From NCBI GenBank assembly GCA_018806915.1, contig JAGKQI010000079.1, positions 124,001-188,000 on the forward strand: 64,000 nt of DNA. The letters are read 5' to 3'. The stretch comes from Phytophthora colocasiae. Lineage: Eukaryota > Oomycota > Peronosporomycetes > Peronosporales > Peronosporaceae. Both the position numbers and the translations under genes were made by a program. The notes beneath the pieces were generated by a model that had not been told where the DNA came from, searched no databases, and was given only the letters and a program-made list of their open reading frames with translations. Each line of letters begins with the position of its first letter. Position 1 is the first letter of the stretch. Positions 1-10,988 of the stretch are shown one piece after another.

Positions 1-1
1 T

Positions 2-1891
2 AGGGCGTTGACTCTGTCTGTACAAGACGCGGAATCTGCTCAAGACGCTGCTCAGATTGACTTGGTGCTGGAGATGACTGCAACTTTCGACGCTGACGGG
101 TTTCAACAGCCATCTAAAGTGACGAGGAAGGAAGTTCAACGTGCGCTTCAATCATGTGATGGAGATTTGTCACGTGCAGTTGATGAGGTGCTAAGTCTTG
201 TGGCCATCAAGACACTGAGTCAACAGGACCAGCAAACACTTAAAGAGCGTCAAGAACAACAAAAGGAGCACGCCAAGTTGCAGCTAAGTGAATTGTGCAG
301 TGGTCTAGGGCTGGACGAGGACAGTTCTTTTGTTACAGCTCTGCGGCAGTTGCCCGAGAGCGAACGAGATGACCTTTTAGCTACCAACGGAGTCTTTGTA
401 CAGCAGTTATTGTTGAGTCTCGATGAAGAAGATGACAGTGAAGACGGTAGTGAGACCGAAGATGTTCATCCACTGCAATACCTATTGGAGATGTATCCTG
501 ACTACAAGGTGGAGGTGGTGGAGGATGTGTTGGACAGCAACAACTATGACGTCGACAAAGCTGCGGAGGCGCTGCACAATTTACGGGGGTTGAACCATGT
601 GCAGAGCTATGCTACTGTGGTCAATGCAGACGCTCGGGCTGCGGCGCAACAGAGGGAGTTATATGTGAATGGGCCTAGGGTGGATTCGATGGGCCAGTTC
701 CCAGAGCTTGGTGCGCCGAGTAAAACGCAGCTGAAGAAATTGAAGAGACACCAACGTAGACAGCAGAAAATTCAGCAGGCCCCACACCAAAGACCTCCAC
801 CAAAGCCTTCGCCTCCGCCTATAGCGTATCCTATGCTTCCTACACGAGGGCACCCTGCAAAGCTAAAGGCCAAGGGAACTTTCAACGCGTGGGACCACCA
901 GCATGCGCCGCATGATCGTACGGAATCAGGCATCACAACACAGCTTAAGCTGGAACGGCTCAAGAAACTACTGCCAAGTATCGATGCCAGTGTCATTCAA
1001 ACCGTATGCGTCGACGACGACACCCCTCGATTGATTTTATGGGCGTTGTATTCTAATCGCATTGTGCTTGTGAACAGACATTTTTCCTGAATGGATGCAG
1101 CTCAGATGCTACAGAGGCAGCACTGCGTGAGGTGTACAACTTACCATTAGCCCAGAAGCTCCTACCCCCACCGACCGTAACTGAGGAATTTGAAATGGCA
1201 ACCGTTGCTGCAAATGCTGAGGAAGAGCTTGCTGCTGCCAAAAGCTCTCGTCAATCACGCCGAGGAACGGATTGGACCCTCGTATCTAGCAAGAACAAGG
1301 TTGTTGCCGCTAGGGAAACCCTCAGCAATCGCTATTGTGATCTTATGGCATCGTTCAGGCGTGGTCAGCATGTTCTTGCTGCAGACCGTGTTCGAGAGTG
1401 AGTTACACAGTGCCCAAGGTGTCATCCTGCTATGTCGATGAATTGATTTAACACCTGTGCTGTGCAGGTTGAGCAAGGCGCGCCGCGACCATCGAGAGGC
1501 TCAACGGCAGTGTGCCCACGATTTTTTCCTTGCGCACCAGGAGCATCTGAAGTAAGTTGCTGGAGACTTTCTCAACGGCCCCCACCTCTGTTTCCAGTCT
1601 GTCTTACCTGGGATATCTTTTTTGTTATGTGATAGGCACCAACGCCCGATTGATTTACACGGCTTTATCGTAATGGAAGCTCTGTGGGTCGCTCGTGAAG
1701 CAATCGAGTACTGCCAAGAGCACCGCATCCGAAAGTGCTTATTGATCTGCGGTGTTGGCCACCACTCGATCAATGGCAAACCACGTATCTTGACTGCACT
1801 TCAATTATCACTGGATCGACGCGGGATCGCGTTCCGCGAGCTCCATGGAGTGGTGACCGTGTTTCCGCTCCGTTCCACGGATTCGATCTGA
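2..1891 (+). CDS. CUE / DUF1771 / Smr-domain protein (5' end outside window)
   Basis: Four exons read cleanly: <2-1003, 1078-1397, 1468-1551 and 1636-1891, each joined by GT-AG introns of 70-84 bp. The frame is open to the left edge, so the start is missing; the first ATG in frame is at 74. The N-terminal half has CUE/UBA-like helices, for example LLEMYPDYKVEVVEDVL, which in this fold bind ubiquitin. The third exon (ARRDHREAQRQ and on) matches the helical DUF1771 that normally precedes an Smr domain. The last exon is the Smr domain: IDLHGF followed by GVGHHS, the family's GxGxHS loop. Smr domains are nuclease-like. Plant CID5/6/7 and animal N4BP2 share the CUE-DUF1771-Smr order, so a role in RNA quality control is inferred, not shown. 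Family assignment is good; the full length is unknown. Confidence 0.85.
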
Positions 1892-2534
1892 ACGACTGTC
1901 GATATTTTCTACACTGACCAAGGATTTTCTACCAGTTTACGGCTGAGAGGTAATTTCTACGGTAACTCGTTTTATACGTTTCAAGCAATTGTGTGCAGTA
2001 GGGTCATTCTATTCGGTACCTTTGCTGTCTGTAGTGCCATTCTTGTGTTCATTCAGTGGTTTCAAGGTATTGTACGAACAGCAAATTAGCTGATGCTCCC
2101 ACCGTAATTGCCATTGAATGGGAATCAGTTTAACGTGATTGACTAAAGGTCAATACATCATCTCACTTGCTTCGTTTGCTAGGAAATATTTGGCAGATGC
2201 TGTCGTGGGATCAAACAAGCATTGAGGGACGCCAACTCAATCACCATCGCATCGCAGCCTTTTATCTATTACGGATGCCGTTGGGCTTTCAACGCTACCA
2301 AACTCGTATTTATAGGCGACACGTCTCCAGCGGTCCCAGCGAAATGGGATGACGTCGCGTAGCGGTTTGAAGGTAGCAAACGTGGTGTACGTTGCGTGGA
2401 CTTACGTTCCTCGCACTTCTTCGCAAGTGATCGCAGGACCTCATTCTTGAAACTCTCGTCTTCGAGCCAACAGCAAGCTGTAGCTGCTTCAACACACCCG
2501 CGAGGAGAAAGCACTCCCCCCAGTGGCACAAGTG
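1892..2534. other. Intergenic region, no gene seen
   Basis: Between the Smr gene and the PH gene the open frames are short and low in recognisable content. The stretch just before 2535 is open on both strands but shows no domain. It probably holds the Smr gene's 3' UTR and the PH gene's promoter and 5' UTR. No clear Inr-FPR match was found. Confidence 0.5.
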
Positions 2535-3551
2535 ATGACATACTCTCGAACCAAGCGGTCAATGTCAGCCTTTGCATCGGATGCTGAAGTCGACCGTGAA
2601 ATTGAGAGTTGCTTTCCTCGTTGCCAAGTCACGACGCCAGGAGGACAACCACCAAGCTGGACAACGATGACATACGTCGAGACATCCAGAGATCTACCTC
2701 CATTGGAATCTGGCAACTTGGCTTTGGAGGATCAGTTCTGTGGTTGGCTTTGGATGCGCGGTGCTCGGCTTGGACGGTGGCGTCACCGGTACTTCTGCCT
2801 CGATGGGACAATGCTTTCTTACTTCACTAGCTTCCCAGCTGAGGTTTTCCTGAAGCAAGCTCAGGCTTCCGTGGCGTCAGCCTGGGCGTCGCGTAACCTG
2901 TTTCACTTTGGAGATGGTTGTCAGCCTCGAGGCGTTATTCGCGTGGCTCATATCGATGATACCGACCAAAACAACCGAGTGGGATTCAAGGTGTATGGTG
3001 CATGTGGCAAAGTCATTGATATTCGTGCCCATGACTCTCAAGAGCGCAATCGATGGCTGCGTGCGTTGAAGACCCCCGCTCGTCGAAAATCACGCTCCTG
3101 GTCAGTTGGTTCGAGCGAAGAGGTGACTGTGAGCATGTCATCATTTGACCCCGACGGACTTTGCCGCTTTGATCGACTGTCGATACCAATTACGAAGAGT
3201 GGATGGATGGAGAAAAAAAGCTCATTCTTAGGAATGTGGCGGCGCTACTTTTTCGTAGTGCAAGGATCCATGCTGTCGTATTATAACAGCGACAAACCGT
3301 ATGAAGTGCCGCGTTGGCGTGGATACGTTGAAGGTGTGAAGGCCCGTCGACGAAGTGGATCCCTGGTGTTACCAACTGCCAACTCGACAACGGCCTCGCC
3401 GACATTGGAACTGTTTATCACGCTTGACTCGCCACAAAATCAAGTGCTTCGTGTGCGACTTAACAGCATTGAGGAAGCTCGTGAGTGGCGTCGTGTGCTG
3501 CGTGCTAATTTACCTGATCGTAGAAATGACGCCGTAACGTTCACGGCGTAG
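2535..3551 (+). CDS. Tandem PH-domain protein
   Basis: Single-exon gene of 338 aa. The first ATG in frame is at 2535; the open frame begins a few codons earlier at a GTG that a eukaryote would not use. Two pleckstrin homology domains are visible. The first starts near FCGWLWMRGARLGRWRHRYFCLDGTMLSYF and ends with the C-terminal helix ERNRWLRALKT. The second starts at SGWMEKKSSFLGMWRRYFFVV and ends at EAREWRRVLRANL. Each has the usual opening G-W/Y-L/M-x-K strand and the tryptophan of the closing helix. PH domains bind phosphoinositides or proteins, so membrane-linked signalling is likely. No catalytic domain is present. Its 3' end lies 193 bp from a Harbinger insertion. Confidence 0.85.
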   Translation: MTYSRTKRSMSAFASDAEVDREIESCFPRCQVTTPGGQPPSWTTMTYVETSRDLPPLESGNLALEDQFCGWLWMRGARLGRWRHRYFCLDGTMLSYFTSFPAEVFLKQAQASVASAWASRNLFHFGDGCQPRGVIRVAHIDDTDQNNRVGFKVYGACGKVIDIRAHDSQERNRWLRALKTPARRKSRSWSVGSSEEVTVSMSSFDPDGLCRFDRLSIPITKSGWMEKKSSFLGMWRRYFFVVQGSMLSYYNSDKPYEVPRWRGYVEGVKARRRSGSLVLPTANSTTASPTLELFITLDSPQNQVLRVRLNSIEEAREWRRVLRANLPDRRNDAVTFTA

Positions 3552-3744
3552 GTACTCATGTTTAACTCCTACTTGTAAATCATGGATTCTTTACATTGTA
3601 TTCACAGTTGCCCTGCGGAATACACAGCTTACCACAGGATATTAAGTTTCGTGTCCGACTTGTGATCCTTTTTCTAAGCAGTCACATCTGCATCTCAAAC
3701 AGGAAGGTTAGCCAACAGACTCGTTATGGGTAATCGCAAGCACT

Positions 3745-3790
3745 GGACGCCTTCCATATATAGCTTATCCGCCCGACATATCTGCAGCAG
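3745..3790 (+). repeat. Left TIR of the Harbinger element
   Basis: It starts GGACGCCTTCCATATATAGC and is the reverse complement of 8604-8649 with one mismatch. ACT just outside it (3742-3744) is the target duplication. Confidence 0.92.
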
Positions 3791-3878
3791 CTAAGTTAGA
3801 CTTAGAAAAGATATATGCCGGCTTATCTCTCGGAGGTGCCACCGTAAATGCTGTAGATCTTCATCTCATGTCCCGCTA

Positions 3879-5289
3879 ATGCTGTCCTACTTCAATAGTA
3901 AAGCTCTAATTAAAAAAAGTGTACCCGACACTTTACCAAGGACACAGAACCCGCTCTCTCTTGAATATCGCTCACTTCGAAATTTGCAGTTGCTAATGGA
4001 GAGGCAGACCGAGGAAATGGACACTCTGCTGGTGCTAGGCGCAGCATTCTCTCAGCAGGACACGAGGCTGAGCGAGGTCAGGAGGGAGGTGTTCGACGCC
4101 CTGCTCGCAGATGAATGGAGGATCGCGATGCGGAGCCGTCACTACTTGACCAACCAGTGCCTGGATCCGCCAAGCGAGGGCGCTTGGATGATCATGTACA
4201 CGCGCGGCAATGACGTCAACTTTTTGAATGCAACAAGTTTGACGAGGTGAGTACCCACTACTATGATATGAGAAGCTAATAAACAATGCTAACGAACGTT
4301 GTATACCTGCAGAGCAACTTTCAACCAACTTCTTCGAAGGTTTAGCCAATTCTACACGATCCCAAGTCATTCAGCACGCGGCCGACCGCCCAAGCTTCGA
4401 TACCACCACCAAGTTCTGGGCTTGGTCTTGAGTTTTTACGTCGGGTCTATGGAGCAGAGTACACTGTCTTTTGTGTTTGGCTTGCCGCCCAGTACGCTGT
4501 CGAGGACGCTGCGGAGAGCTGAGGAATCCCTGGCCAAGGCTTTGTCGGGCTACCCACCGGCGCGGATTTCGTGGCCATCTCCTGACCACCAAGTCAAATT
4601 GGCAAAGCTTGTAGAAACTCGCGAGCCTCTACTGAAATACACGTTCGGGTTCATCGACGGGAAGAACTTTCGGGTAAGTAACCTACCGAGTTAAGTGTGT
4701 GTCTACCTCATCGAGAGCTAACCGATGTATCTAATGCATCCTAGGTGAAGCAACCGTCGAACAGTGACCTGCAAAACGCGATGTACAACGGGTGGTTGCA
4801 CACCGTGTTCGTCACCGGGACAATATGCTTTGCTGCCGACGGCTGTATAATATGGTGCAAGCACAATTGTCCCGGGTCATGGAACGACTCTGATACTTCG
4901 CTCGGATTCAGAAACAAGCTTCTCGATCCGGAGTACTGTCCTGACGCCCGCATGAATGTGGTTTCCGACTCTGCGTTCCCGTGTGGGTCGGCGATAACTG
5001 GTCGCATTCTAACTCCACTCAAGGATGGAGATCTAGAGCGGCTACGTCCTGTCGCTGCGGAGTTCTGCTCGACAATACATAACGCCATCACTTCGATAAG
5101 ACAAGCGGCGGAGTGGGGAATGGGCAGTGTCCAAAGACTTACAGCCGCCTGAATCTCCCCCTGCCGTACGATCCTGAGCTTCGAGGTTTGCGAATTAATA
5201 ACATTTTCCGCTTGGCGAACTACAGGGTTCGCACGGTCGGTATCTCCCAGATCCGCACCACTTTCTCTGGAGATATGGAAGACCACTGA
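3879..5289 (+). pseudogene. PIF/Harbinger DDE transposase, frameshifted near its end
   Basis: Three exons: 3879-4246, 4313-4673 and 4745 onward, joined by introns of 66 and 71 bp. The fold is DDE_Tnp_4/Harbinger. It shows FGFIDGKNFRV (first Asp), then NAMYNGWLHTVFVTGT and PGSWNDS, then VSDSAFPCGS (second Asp) and RQAAEWGMGSVQ (Glu). The frame then stops at 5152. The family's conserved tail (NIFRLANYRVRTVGISQI) continues in another frame from about 5137 to 5289. A single lost base near 5130, or a base-calling error, explains this. An upstream ATG in the first exon or the internal MERQTEE could be the true start. If the shift is real the protein lacks its C-terminus and is probably inactive. 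Confidence 0.85.
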
Positions 5290-5417
5290 AGCGACTGAAA
5301 TGATAAAGGTTTGTACATTTTCGAGGTTAATGTGTCGGTAAAAAATAATAACGACGCTACTGTGTGCATGAAGAACCTCGGTTTGGCTGTTAAGCCCAGT
5401 CGCTGATCTGCTCTGTT

Positions 5418-6672
5418 TCAGTCCTTCTTCGTAAGCGCACTGATCAACATGATCATCTCCTGCATGCGAGCCCGAGCCTCATCTCGGTCACGGCGGGCAC
5501 GGTCTTCCATTTCCTGCTTCTCGAAACGGCGGCGCTCTTCAGATTCAGCCTTTTCGGCAGTGCGGCGAGCTTCAAGGGCTGTCAGTTCATCTCGACGACG
5601 TTTTTCCTCCTCCTCCCGGCGAATTTCGGCTTTGCGTTCGTTCTCCTCACGTAGAAGAAGAATGGCGTCAAAGAAACTGCCCCGAGCGTTGTTCGTCGAG
5701 TTTTCAAGTCCTTCCAATTTGGCTTTTAAAGCGTTGGTCGCCTTGTTGGCTCTGATACGCTTGACTTTGGCGAAGCTGGCTTCTTGGATGTCCTGGTCAT
5801 CGTCACCTCTGGCGCGCTTGGCGACCACCGAGTCGCGGAAGGCAGCTAGATTGGTCCCACCGAGACGGTTCGAGTTAGTGTTTAGCTCTGGGTATCTCTC
5901 AGCTTCGATATCGTCGCGATCCCGAGAGGCTCGGGCTTTGCTGGAACGACTGTGCGGCTGTTGGACGGCGGTGTTGTTGGTCAGTTCACCACGCAGCGGC
6001 AGTAAACCCGCTGACCCTGGACGACGAGTCAGGGCATCGGTCGGGAGTGTGCGCGATGCCGTCGATTTCTTCCGTTGTCAAAGGCGACTCGAGTAGACTC
6101 TGGAATCTGCCTCCATGTCCGTCATCGACAGACATCTGGATGGTGTTCGGCTCGCTGCGAAGAGAGGTGGCGGTGGCATCGCTGCGAAGAGAGGTGGCGG
6201 TGGCATCGCTGCGAAGCGAGCTAGCCGTCGAGCTGCCTCGACTTGATACCGAACTGTTCGTGACGGTAGCTGCCTGGAGAATAATTGGATCATCGGCTTC
6301 GTAAAAGGTTTGGTCCGGATCGGCTTCGAACCCGAAGTCTGGTTCTGGGCAGCGCTGGTTAACATCCGCTTCGTCGTCGAGCTCGATGACATTTGCCTTG
6401 TCATCGATTGCTTGCTTTGCCTCTTTGGCTTTGCGAATGTGCGGCGGCATGTCGGCCACACCGGTGGGTTTCCGAGTGCTGTACAGCACCTTAAACTTGT
6501 GACGAAGACTCTCAAAATCTCTCTCAGGAGCCCCACGTGGTCGATTGGCATTGAACATTGTTGCGACCCGCTCCCACTCGTCCTTGCCCAAAGGTAGCGT
6601 GTGGAGGACGGCGTCAAGAAGACGGTCGATGTCGGCCGCGGTGTAGTTAGTGGTGCCAGTGTTTCGGACCAT
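5418..6672 (-). pseudogene. DUF6818 Myb/SANT-like protein of the Harbinger element, frameshifted
   Basis: This is the second Harbinger protein. The N-terminal part reads 6672 down to about 6000, with start MVRNTGTTNYTAADIDRLL, which fits DUF6818 proteins better than the earlier ATG at 6834. It includes the helices with LPLGKDEWERVATMFN and ESLRHKFKVLYSTRKPTG. The second part reads in another frame down to 5418. It includes GGTNLAAFRDSVVAKRARG and a long charged coiled coil (EENERKAEIRREEEEKRR) ending LTKKD. The two frames overlap open between about 5986 and 6077, so one indel there breaks the gene; a small intron is possible but none is obvious. Such Myb/SANT partners bind element ends and bring the transposase to DNA. 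A 27-bp tandem repeat sits in the middle. Confidence 0.78.
6154..6220. repeat. 27-bp tandem repeat inside the DUF6818 gene
   Basis: Two perfect 27-bp units (6154-6180 and 6181-6207) and a partial third. On the minus strand they encode a repeated SLRSDATAT peptide in the low-complexity middle of the protein. Because the unit is a multiple of three, it can expand without shifting the frame. Confidence 0.85.
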
Positions 6673-7154
6673 TGGAGTCGAAGTTGATGAGCTTGGGGAA
6701 GGGGAAGCTGCTTGCTGGAAAGCAAATTGAAAAGTGAAAACTGCCAGCCCGCGTTTCCTTTGCAAAGCCTGCCAAGGAGAGCAGTCCCCGTGATTCACCG
6801 CCGATCTTGAAAAGATGCGGGAGAACTTCAACATGGCTTGGCGCGAAACCTGCGCGCGCAAATGCCATCTAGCACAAGGACGGATACCTTCGTGCGCGGA
6901 GCACCACTCAATCTTCGCGCCAAAAGTTCAAAGAGCACGTACTACAACCTCCAGCAGGATCTTTGCAGCTATAAACTTCGTACTCCTCCTCCTCCTCGAT
7001 GTCGTGTAGCGCGTGTCAGTCGCTAACAGGTTGATTTGAAGGCCCTACAGTAGATAACGAACAGCAACTTCAACAAATGTGTACTACTTATCCTCATTTA
7101 GAATCTCACTCGTCTGTATACATGGACATTCTGTTCTCGCTGCAGGTAGCTCTC

Positions 7155-8276
7155 CTACGGGTCTTCTTCATCTTGGTAGTCTTGGTGACGGCAACCATCA
7201 AGTCCACAGCGACACACGAACCACAGATCGTCGCCGTAGTCGACAGAAACCTCTTCACCGCGCTTGATAAAGCGTGTACTTGCCACAACGACAGTTGTAC
7301 AACGGCCGTTGCCGACTTCCAAGAACTTGGCCACCGGGCGACACGAGTGATTTACGAACCGCATCAAGCCGCCCATTTTTTCTGCGTTGATTGCAGCTCG
7401 AACTGGATACCCCATTCGCTCTGGTCGCTGTTGAAGAACAAGCCGATAGCCGTGGTTGCAAGGGCGTTTAGCGCGAGAGAGGCTGACATGCTCGATCTCT
7501 CCGAGATACTGCCCCAACACTTCGCCTGGCTCAATATCTTCGGCGGCGACTACTCCAAGGGATCCAGTACGCAGATTCTTCGCCAGATACACCTTTGTTG
7601 ACTCGTTCAACCCGTTTCCACACAGCCCTTCGTACGGACAACAGTTCACGGTGCAGTACACATGCATCAACGAGTTCCTGCACGAGTCTACGCGACAAGG
7701 GGACGAGCAATCGCACCACCCAAAGTGGGGCACCGCAGGGAAGGCGGTTGCCAACGGGTTGAACTGTGCGCGAAGGTGCGCCACACTCCACGGCCACCTC
7801 GCTGGTACGAAGACGTCGTCGCTCCTAGTCGTATGCAACAATTCTTGAATTATCCCTGACGGCGGCCGCATTGCACCGTCCGGACGAATAGCTTGCCTCA
7901 GTGGGTGGCGACGACGTGTATAGGGCTCTACAGCTTTACGACGATCCTCACCGCGACGATTCTTCATTTTCTTCGCTCGTGGGTGCTTGAGAGACCGAGG
8001 TGGCGTTAGGAGCACGGGAGATGACGTTGTCGGACTTCTACGTGGACGTGGCCCCGGTGATGGTCTTGTTTGTGGGGGAGGCGTGTCTGGTCGGGGCTTA
8101 TTCCACGGCTTGGACTTGTGTGGTTCCGATTCGGACCATGGCGGGGTCTGCGTCTCGGCATCACTGCAGATTTCACATTCAGTCGTCGGGATATTGGGCT
8201 GCGTGTTGTCGTCGCTGGATGTATCAACGATACAGCGCGACTTCCAGTGACTGGAGGAGTGCACAAGACGCACCAT
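7155..8276 (-). CDS. SET-domain histone lysine methyltransferase, transposon cargo
   Basis: An intact 373-aa frame from ATG 8276 to stop 7155, lying wholly between the Harbinger TIRs. Residues 1-180 are disordered, rich in Pro, Ser and basic residues (KKMKNRRGEDRRK could be a nuclear signal). Residues 188-222 form a Cys-rich pre-SET/AWS region (CDCSSPCRVDSCRNS, then CTVNCCPYEGLCGNG). Residues 229-347 are the SET domain, with GEVLGQYLGE, the NHSC motif at 309-312 and the catalytic-type tyrosine in VDYGDD. A post-SET CRCGLDGC follows. This order is typical of ASH1/NSD/SUV39-type nuclear enzymes that methylate histone H3 lysines with S-adenosylmethionine. The target lysine cannot be read from sequence. 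A likely 5'-UTR intron occupies 8281-8367. No frameshift is present, unlike the element's two other genes. Confidence 0.88.
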   Translation of the reverse strand: MVRLVHSSSHWKSRCIVDTSSDDNTQPNIPTTECEICSDAETQTPPWSESEPHKSKPWNKPRPDTPPPQTRPSPGPRPRRSPTTSSPVLLTPPRSLKHPRAKKMKNRRGEDRRKAVEPYTRRRHPLRQAIRPDGAMRPPSGIIQELLHTTRSDDVFVPARWPWSVAHLRAQFNPLATAFPAVPHFGWCDCSSPCRVDSCRNSLMHVYCTVNCCPYEGLCGNGLNESTKVYLAKNLRTGSLGVVAAEDIEPGEVLGQYLGEIEHVSLSRAKRPCNHGYRLVLQQRPERMGYPVRAAINAEKMGGLMRFVNHSCRPVAKFLEVGNGRCTTVVVASTRFIKRGEEVSVDYGDDLWFVCRCGLDGCRHQDYQDEEDP

Positions 8277-8280
8277 AATC

Positions 8281-8367
8281 CTTGCGCGGATATAACACTC
8301 TAGTTAGTAGCTATTTCCATTTTAGCATCGAAAAGAAAACAACGGAAAGGTACACACATGCACTTAC
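8281..8367 (-). other. Putative 5'-UTR intron of the SET gene
   Basis: On the minus strand a GTAAGT donor lies at 8367 and an AG acceptor at 8281, four bases before the ATG, with a CTAAC branch-like box before the acceptor. The sequence before the donor has no long open frame, so it would be untranslated leader. Confidence 0.45.
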
Positions 8368-8603
8368 CTTCGCGTTTAGAGGCAGATTTCAAACTGAATG
8401 AAAGTCAAGGCTGTCGGAAGATATATGTCCTCAGCAGAGTGAAGGCTGCATATTAGGAGTGATGATCATCATAGACTATACAAACATCAAGTACACCAGC
8501 TAAGATGGCTACACAGCATAGTTCTAGGGTTAGGTGATTCTATCGAGACGATACCGGTATCTACGACTCCGTAAGATGTATGCCGACATAGGCCCCGACA
8601 TAT

Positions 8604-8649
8604 CTGCTGCAGATAAGTCGGGCGGATAAGCTATATATGGAAGGCGTCC
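8604..8649 (-). repeat. Right TIR of the Harbinger element
   Basis: Reverse complement of the left TIR with one mismatch; ACT at 8650-8652 is the second copy of the target duplication. Confidence 0.92.
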
Positions 8650-8712
8650 ACTGTATTATGGATCAGGACTCCGATCCAAAACGGACAACAATAATGGTAC
8701 AAAGCAATTGAG

Positions 8713-10715
8713 TTAATCAGAAACGCTTGGGCGATCAATAGCTGCACGTTGTACCAGCTGCTTGCCACTGCCTTCAGCAACGTTTTTCACTTCGCGCTTG
8801 GGTGAGTGTTTTTTCTCGTTGAATAGGACATCATGCCGAATTAGGCCTGCATGTTCTCCTTCAAAGCTCGGCGATCCTTCAGGGTCTGCTTCGACGTCTT
8901 CGCAACTGTCACTTTTACTGATAGCGTCGATGTCATCATCCCCACCATGTGCGATCCAGCGTGAAGCAAAACCACCTGTACACATCACGGTGGTAGTGAC
9001 CAACAATAAGGCTTCGAGGTGAGGTGGTGGGCCCATCAGAAAGCCGTTCACGAATTGTGCTGTGATAGCAGCGACACGGTTTGAGCCGTTCACCACCGAA
9101 ATGCCCGTCGTACGAAGCTCCTGCGGAAAGTTTTCCGCCGAAAGAACTCCAAACTAAAGCACAAAGTACATTCATTAGCTGTATACGAAGCAAGTTCATC
9201 ATGCAGTTTTACGTACCCCGTTCCAGGCTGCCGTGGTGCACGCGTTAAACAGGCACGAGACTAACACGATGATCGTCTTGGATCCCTCGATATTGAAAGC
9301 AAACAATAACGCGCAGAAGCCGGACATGAACAGCGAACCAGATAGCAGCCGCTGGTGGCCGATAATATCTATCAGATACAAGCTTAACACACAATCAAAA
9401 GATTAGATGGTACCTGGTTTCAATCTGATGGGTAACGCGTTGCCCACCTGACGATGTTGCCTGGCAAATTAGCTCCAGCAAACAAAAATGCATTCTCAAA
9501 CGGGTTTTCAAGCCCCGCACTTTGAAACAATTTTGTGATCCACGTTGACAGCCCGTAGGAGCCAAAGCTTAATGAAAATCCACACAGCATCAACAGCAGC
9601 GTAGGTCCTGCATTAGGTCGTTCAAACAGACGAGCAATAACATGAAAGCTCTCGCGGCTGCAAACGGCACTGTGCGAGGTATCGGGCTCCGATCTTGAAT
9701 CTACATCTAGGCGTCGACCTCCTTCCATCTTTCGAGCCATCTTTGTATCCTTATCGTTATCTGCGTCGTCCACAGTAGTGAACTTGAATTCAATATGTCG
9801 CCCACTTTGATGGACTCTGTGAATATACTGGAGAACTGTTGTCGCCCCTTGTGCATCACCCTTACTCGCCAAGAAATGAGGACTCTCTGGAACATACCAC
9901 AACGCCAGAACAAAACACGTGAATGATGGTAAGCCGACAACGCCAGCAAACCAACGCCACGAGAGCTCCAGTATCCGTTCCCCATTACTGTACTTGCCTA
10001 GCATCACCCACGCCGTACCAGCCGTCAGCACTGCCCCAAACATCCAGAACGAGCACAAAATAGTGACGTATCGCCCTCGCGCTGAAACAGGAACATGCTC
10101 CAGACACAGAGCAAAGAGTGAAGCCACAACACCACCCACTCCTACCCCCGCCATTGCTCGAAAGAATATGAGCCAGTAGATATTTGGTGAAAAAGCTGAC
10201 AAAAAGGCAGCAATGGCATTAATGGCCAACGTAGTGAGCAGCACTGGCTTTCGACCATAGAAATCTCCTGCCACACCTCCCACTAATCCTCCACCCAGCA
10301 TTCCAACAAACACTGCTGCTGTCAAAAAGCCTAAAAAAAAAAATATTAGTTTATTATTTCAATAATGCAACAAATATTGAACGTACTGGATTGCCAAGAC
10401 GTCATTTCACCCTCCGATTCTTCATACACCGTCAGAATGTAGCCAATTGCCAAGATTTCTACTGCATCTGCAACATTCCCGAATCCTAAAATACTAAAAT
10501 AAAATAATTTTAGATCACTCCACAACAATTATCCTAAATTAAAAGAATTCTTACGTCACGACGCGATGCTGGTGGAAGCCGCAACCAATAAGCTCCATCT
10601 CGTCGTGCACAGCCTGCTTAAGAGCCTTCACATCGTCCACTAGAATCTGATTCTCCTCAGGTGATCCCCAAGTCTTGACAGGAGCCGCTGACTGCGACGA
10701 CATCCAACTACCCAT
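8713..10715 (-). CDS. MFS transporter, SV2/SLC22-like
   Basis: Five exons on the minus strand: 10715-10555, 10493-10387, 10330-9448, 9382-9217 and 9153-8713. Together they give an unbroken 585-aa protein. A cytosolic N-terminus (VHDEMELIGCGFHQHRVVT) leads into the first helix with GFGNVADAVEILAIGYIL, typical of the SV2/SLC22 branch where this helix carries acidic residues. GGGLVGGVAGDFYGRKPVLL is the MFS loop 2-3 signature, and VPESPHFL follows helix 6. A charged central loop (DADNDKDTKMARKMEGG) separates the two halves. About 12 membrane helices are expected. The substrate is probably a small organic ion or nutrient but cannot be told from sequence. The start at 10715 gives MGSWMSSQS; the ATG four codons on is an alternative. 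Confidence 0.85.
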
Positions 10716-10988
10716 TTCCTTGGTCGAAGTTTTTTATTTGTAAAAAAAAATATTTCTGAGAAATTCTGAGTCCTTCTGATTCTACCAGTCTCTCCCTCAC
10801 GAAAGAAAAAAAAATAAATTCGAGAGCAAATCAGTGCGCAGTCTTGTTCCATTGAGGATCGTCACGTGCGTCTGCGCTGCTTGTCATCGCCCCAGCTCGT
10901 GTCTTCTACAGCGCCTCAGTGTGTTCTATCCGCACATACTCGTTTTGTGTCGTAACTCGCTCTACAGCGCAAGAAATTCCCGTTTATA

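Larger units (their letters stand above)
3745..8649. mobile_element. PIF/Harbinger DNA transposon carrying a SET-domain gene
   Basis: The element is 4,905 bp long. Terminal inverted repeats at 3745-3790 and 8604-8649 match over 46 bp with one mismatch. They begin GGACGCCTTCC and are flanked by a direct ACT at 3742-3744 and 8650-8652, a 3-bp target duplication as expected for PIF/Harbinger. Inside are a DDE transposase on the plus strand, a DUF6818 Myb/SANT-like gene on the minus strand (the usual second Harbinger protein) and a SET-domain histone methyltransferase on the minus strand next to the right end. The transposase and the DUF6818 gene each contain a frameshift, while the SET gene is intact. 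The element lies between two host genes and breaks neither. Confidence 0.9.

Noticed and set aside
5449..6096. Plus-strand Ser/Arg-rich frame of 215 codons resembling an SR protein
   Set aside because: It is the complement of the Glu/Arg-rich coiled coil of the DUF6818 protein.
7077..7601. Plus-strand frame of 174 codons with a signal-peptide-like start, a possible secreted effector
   Set aside because: It is the antisense shadow of the SET domain (7155-8276, minus), whose motifs are clear. No RXLR or other effector motif is present.
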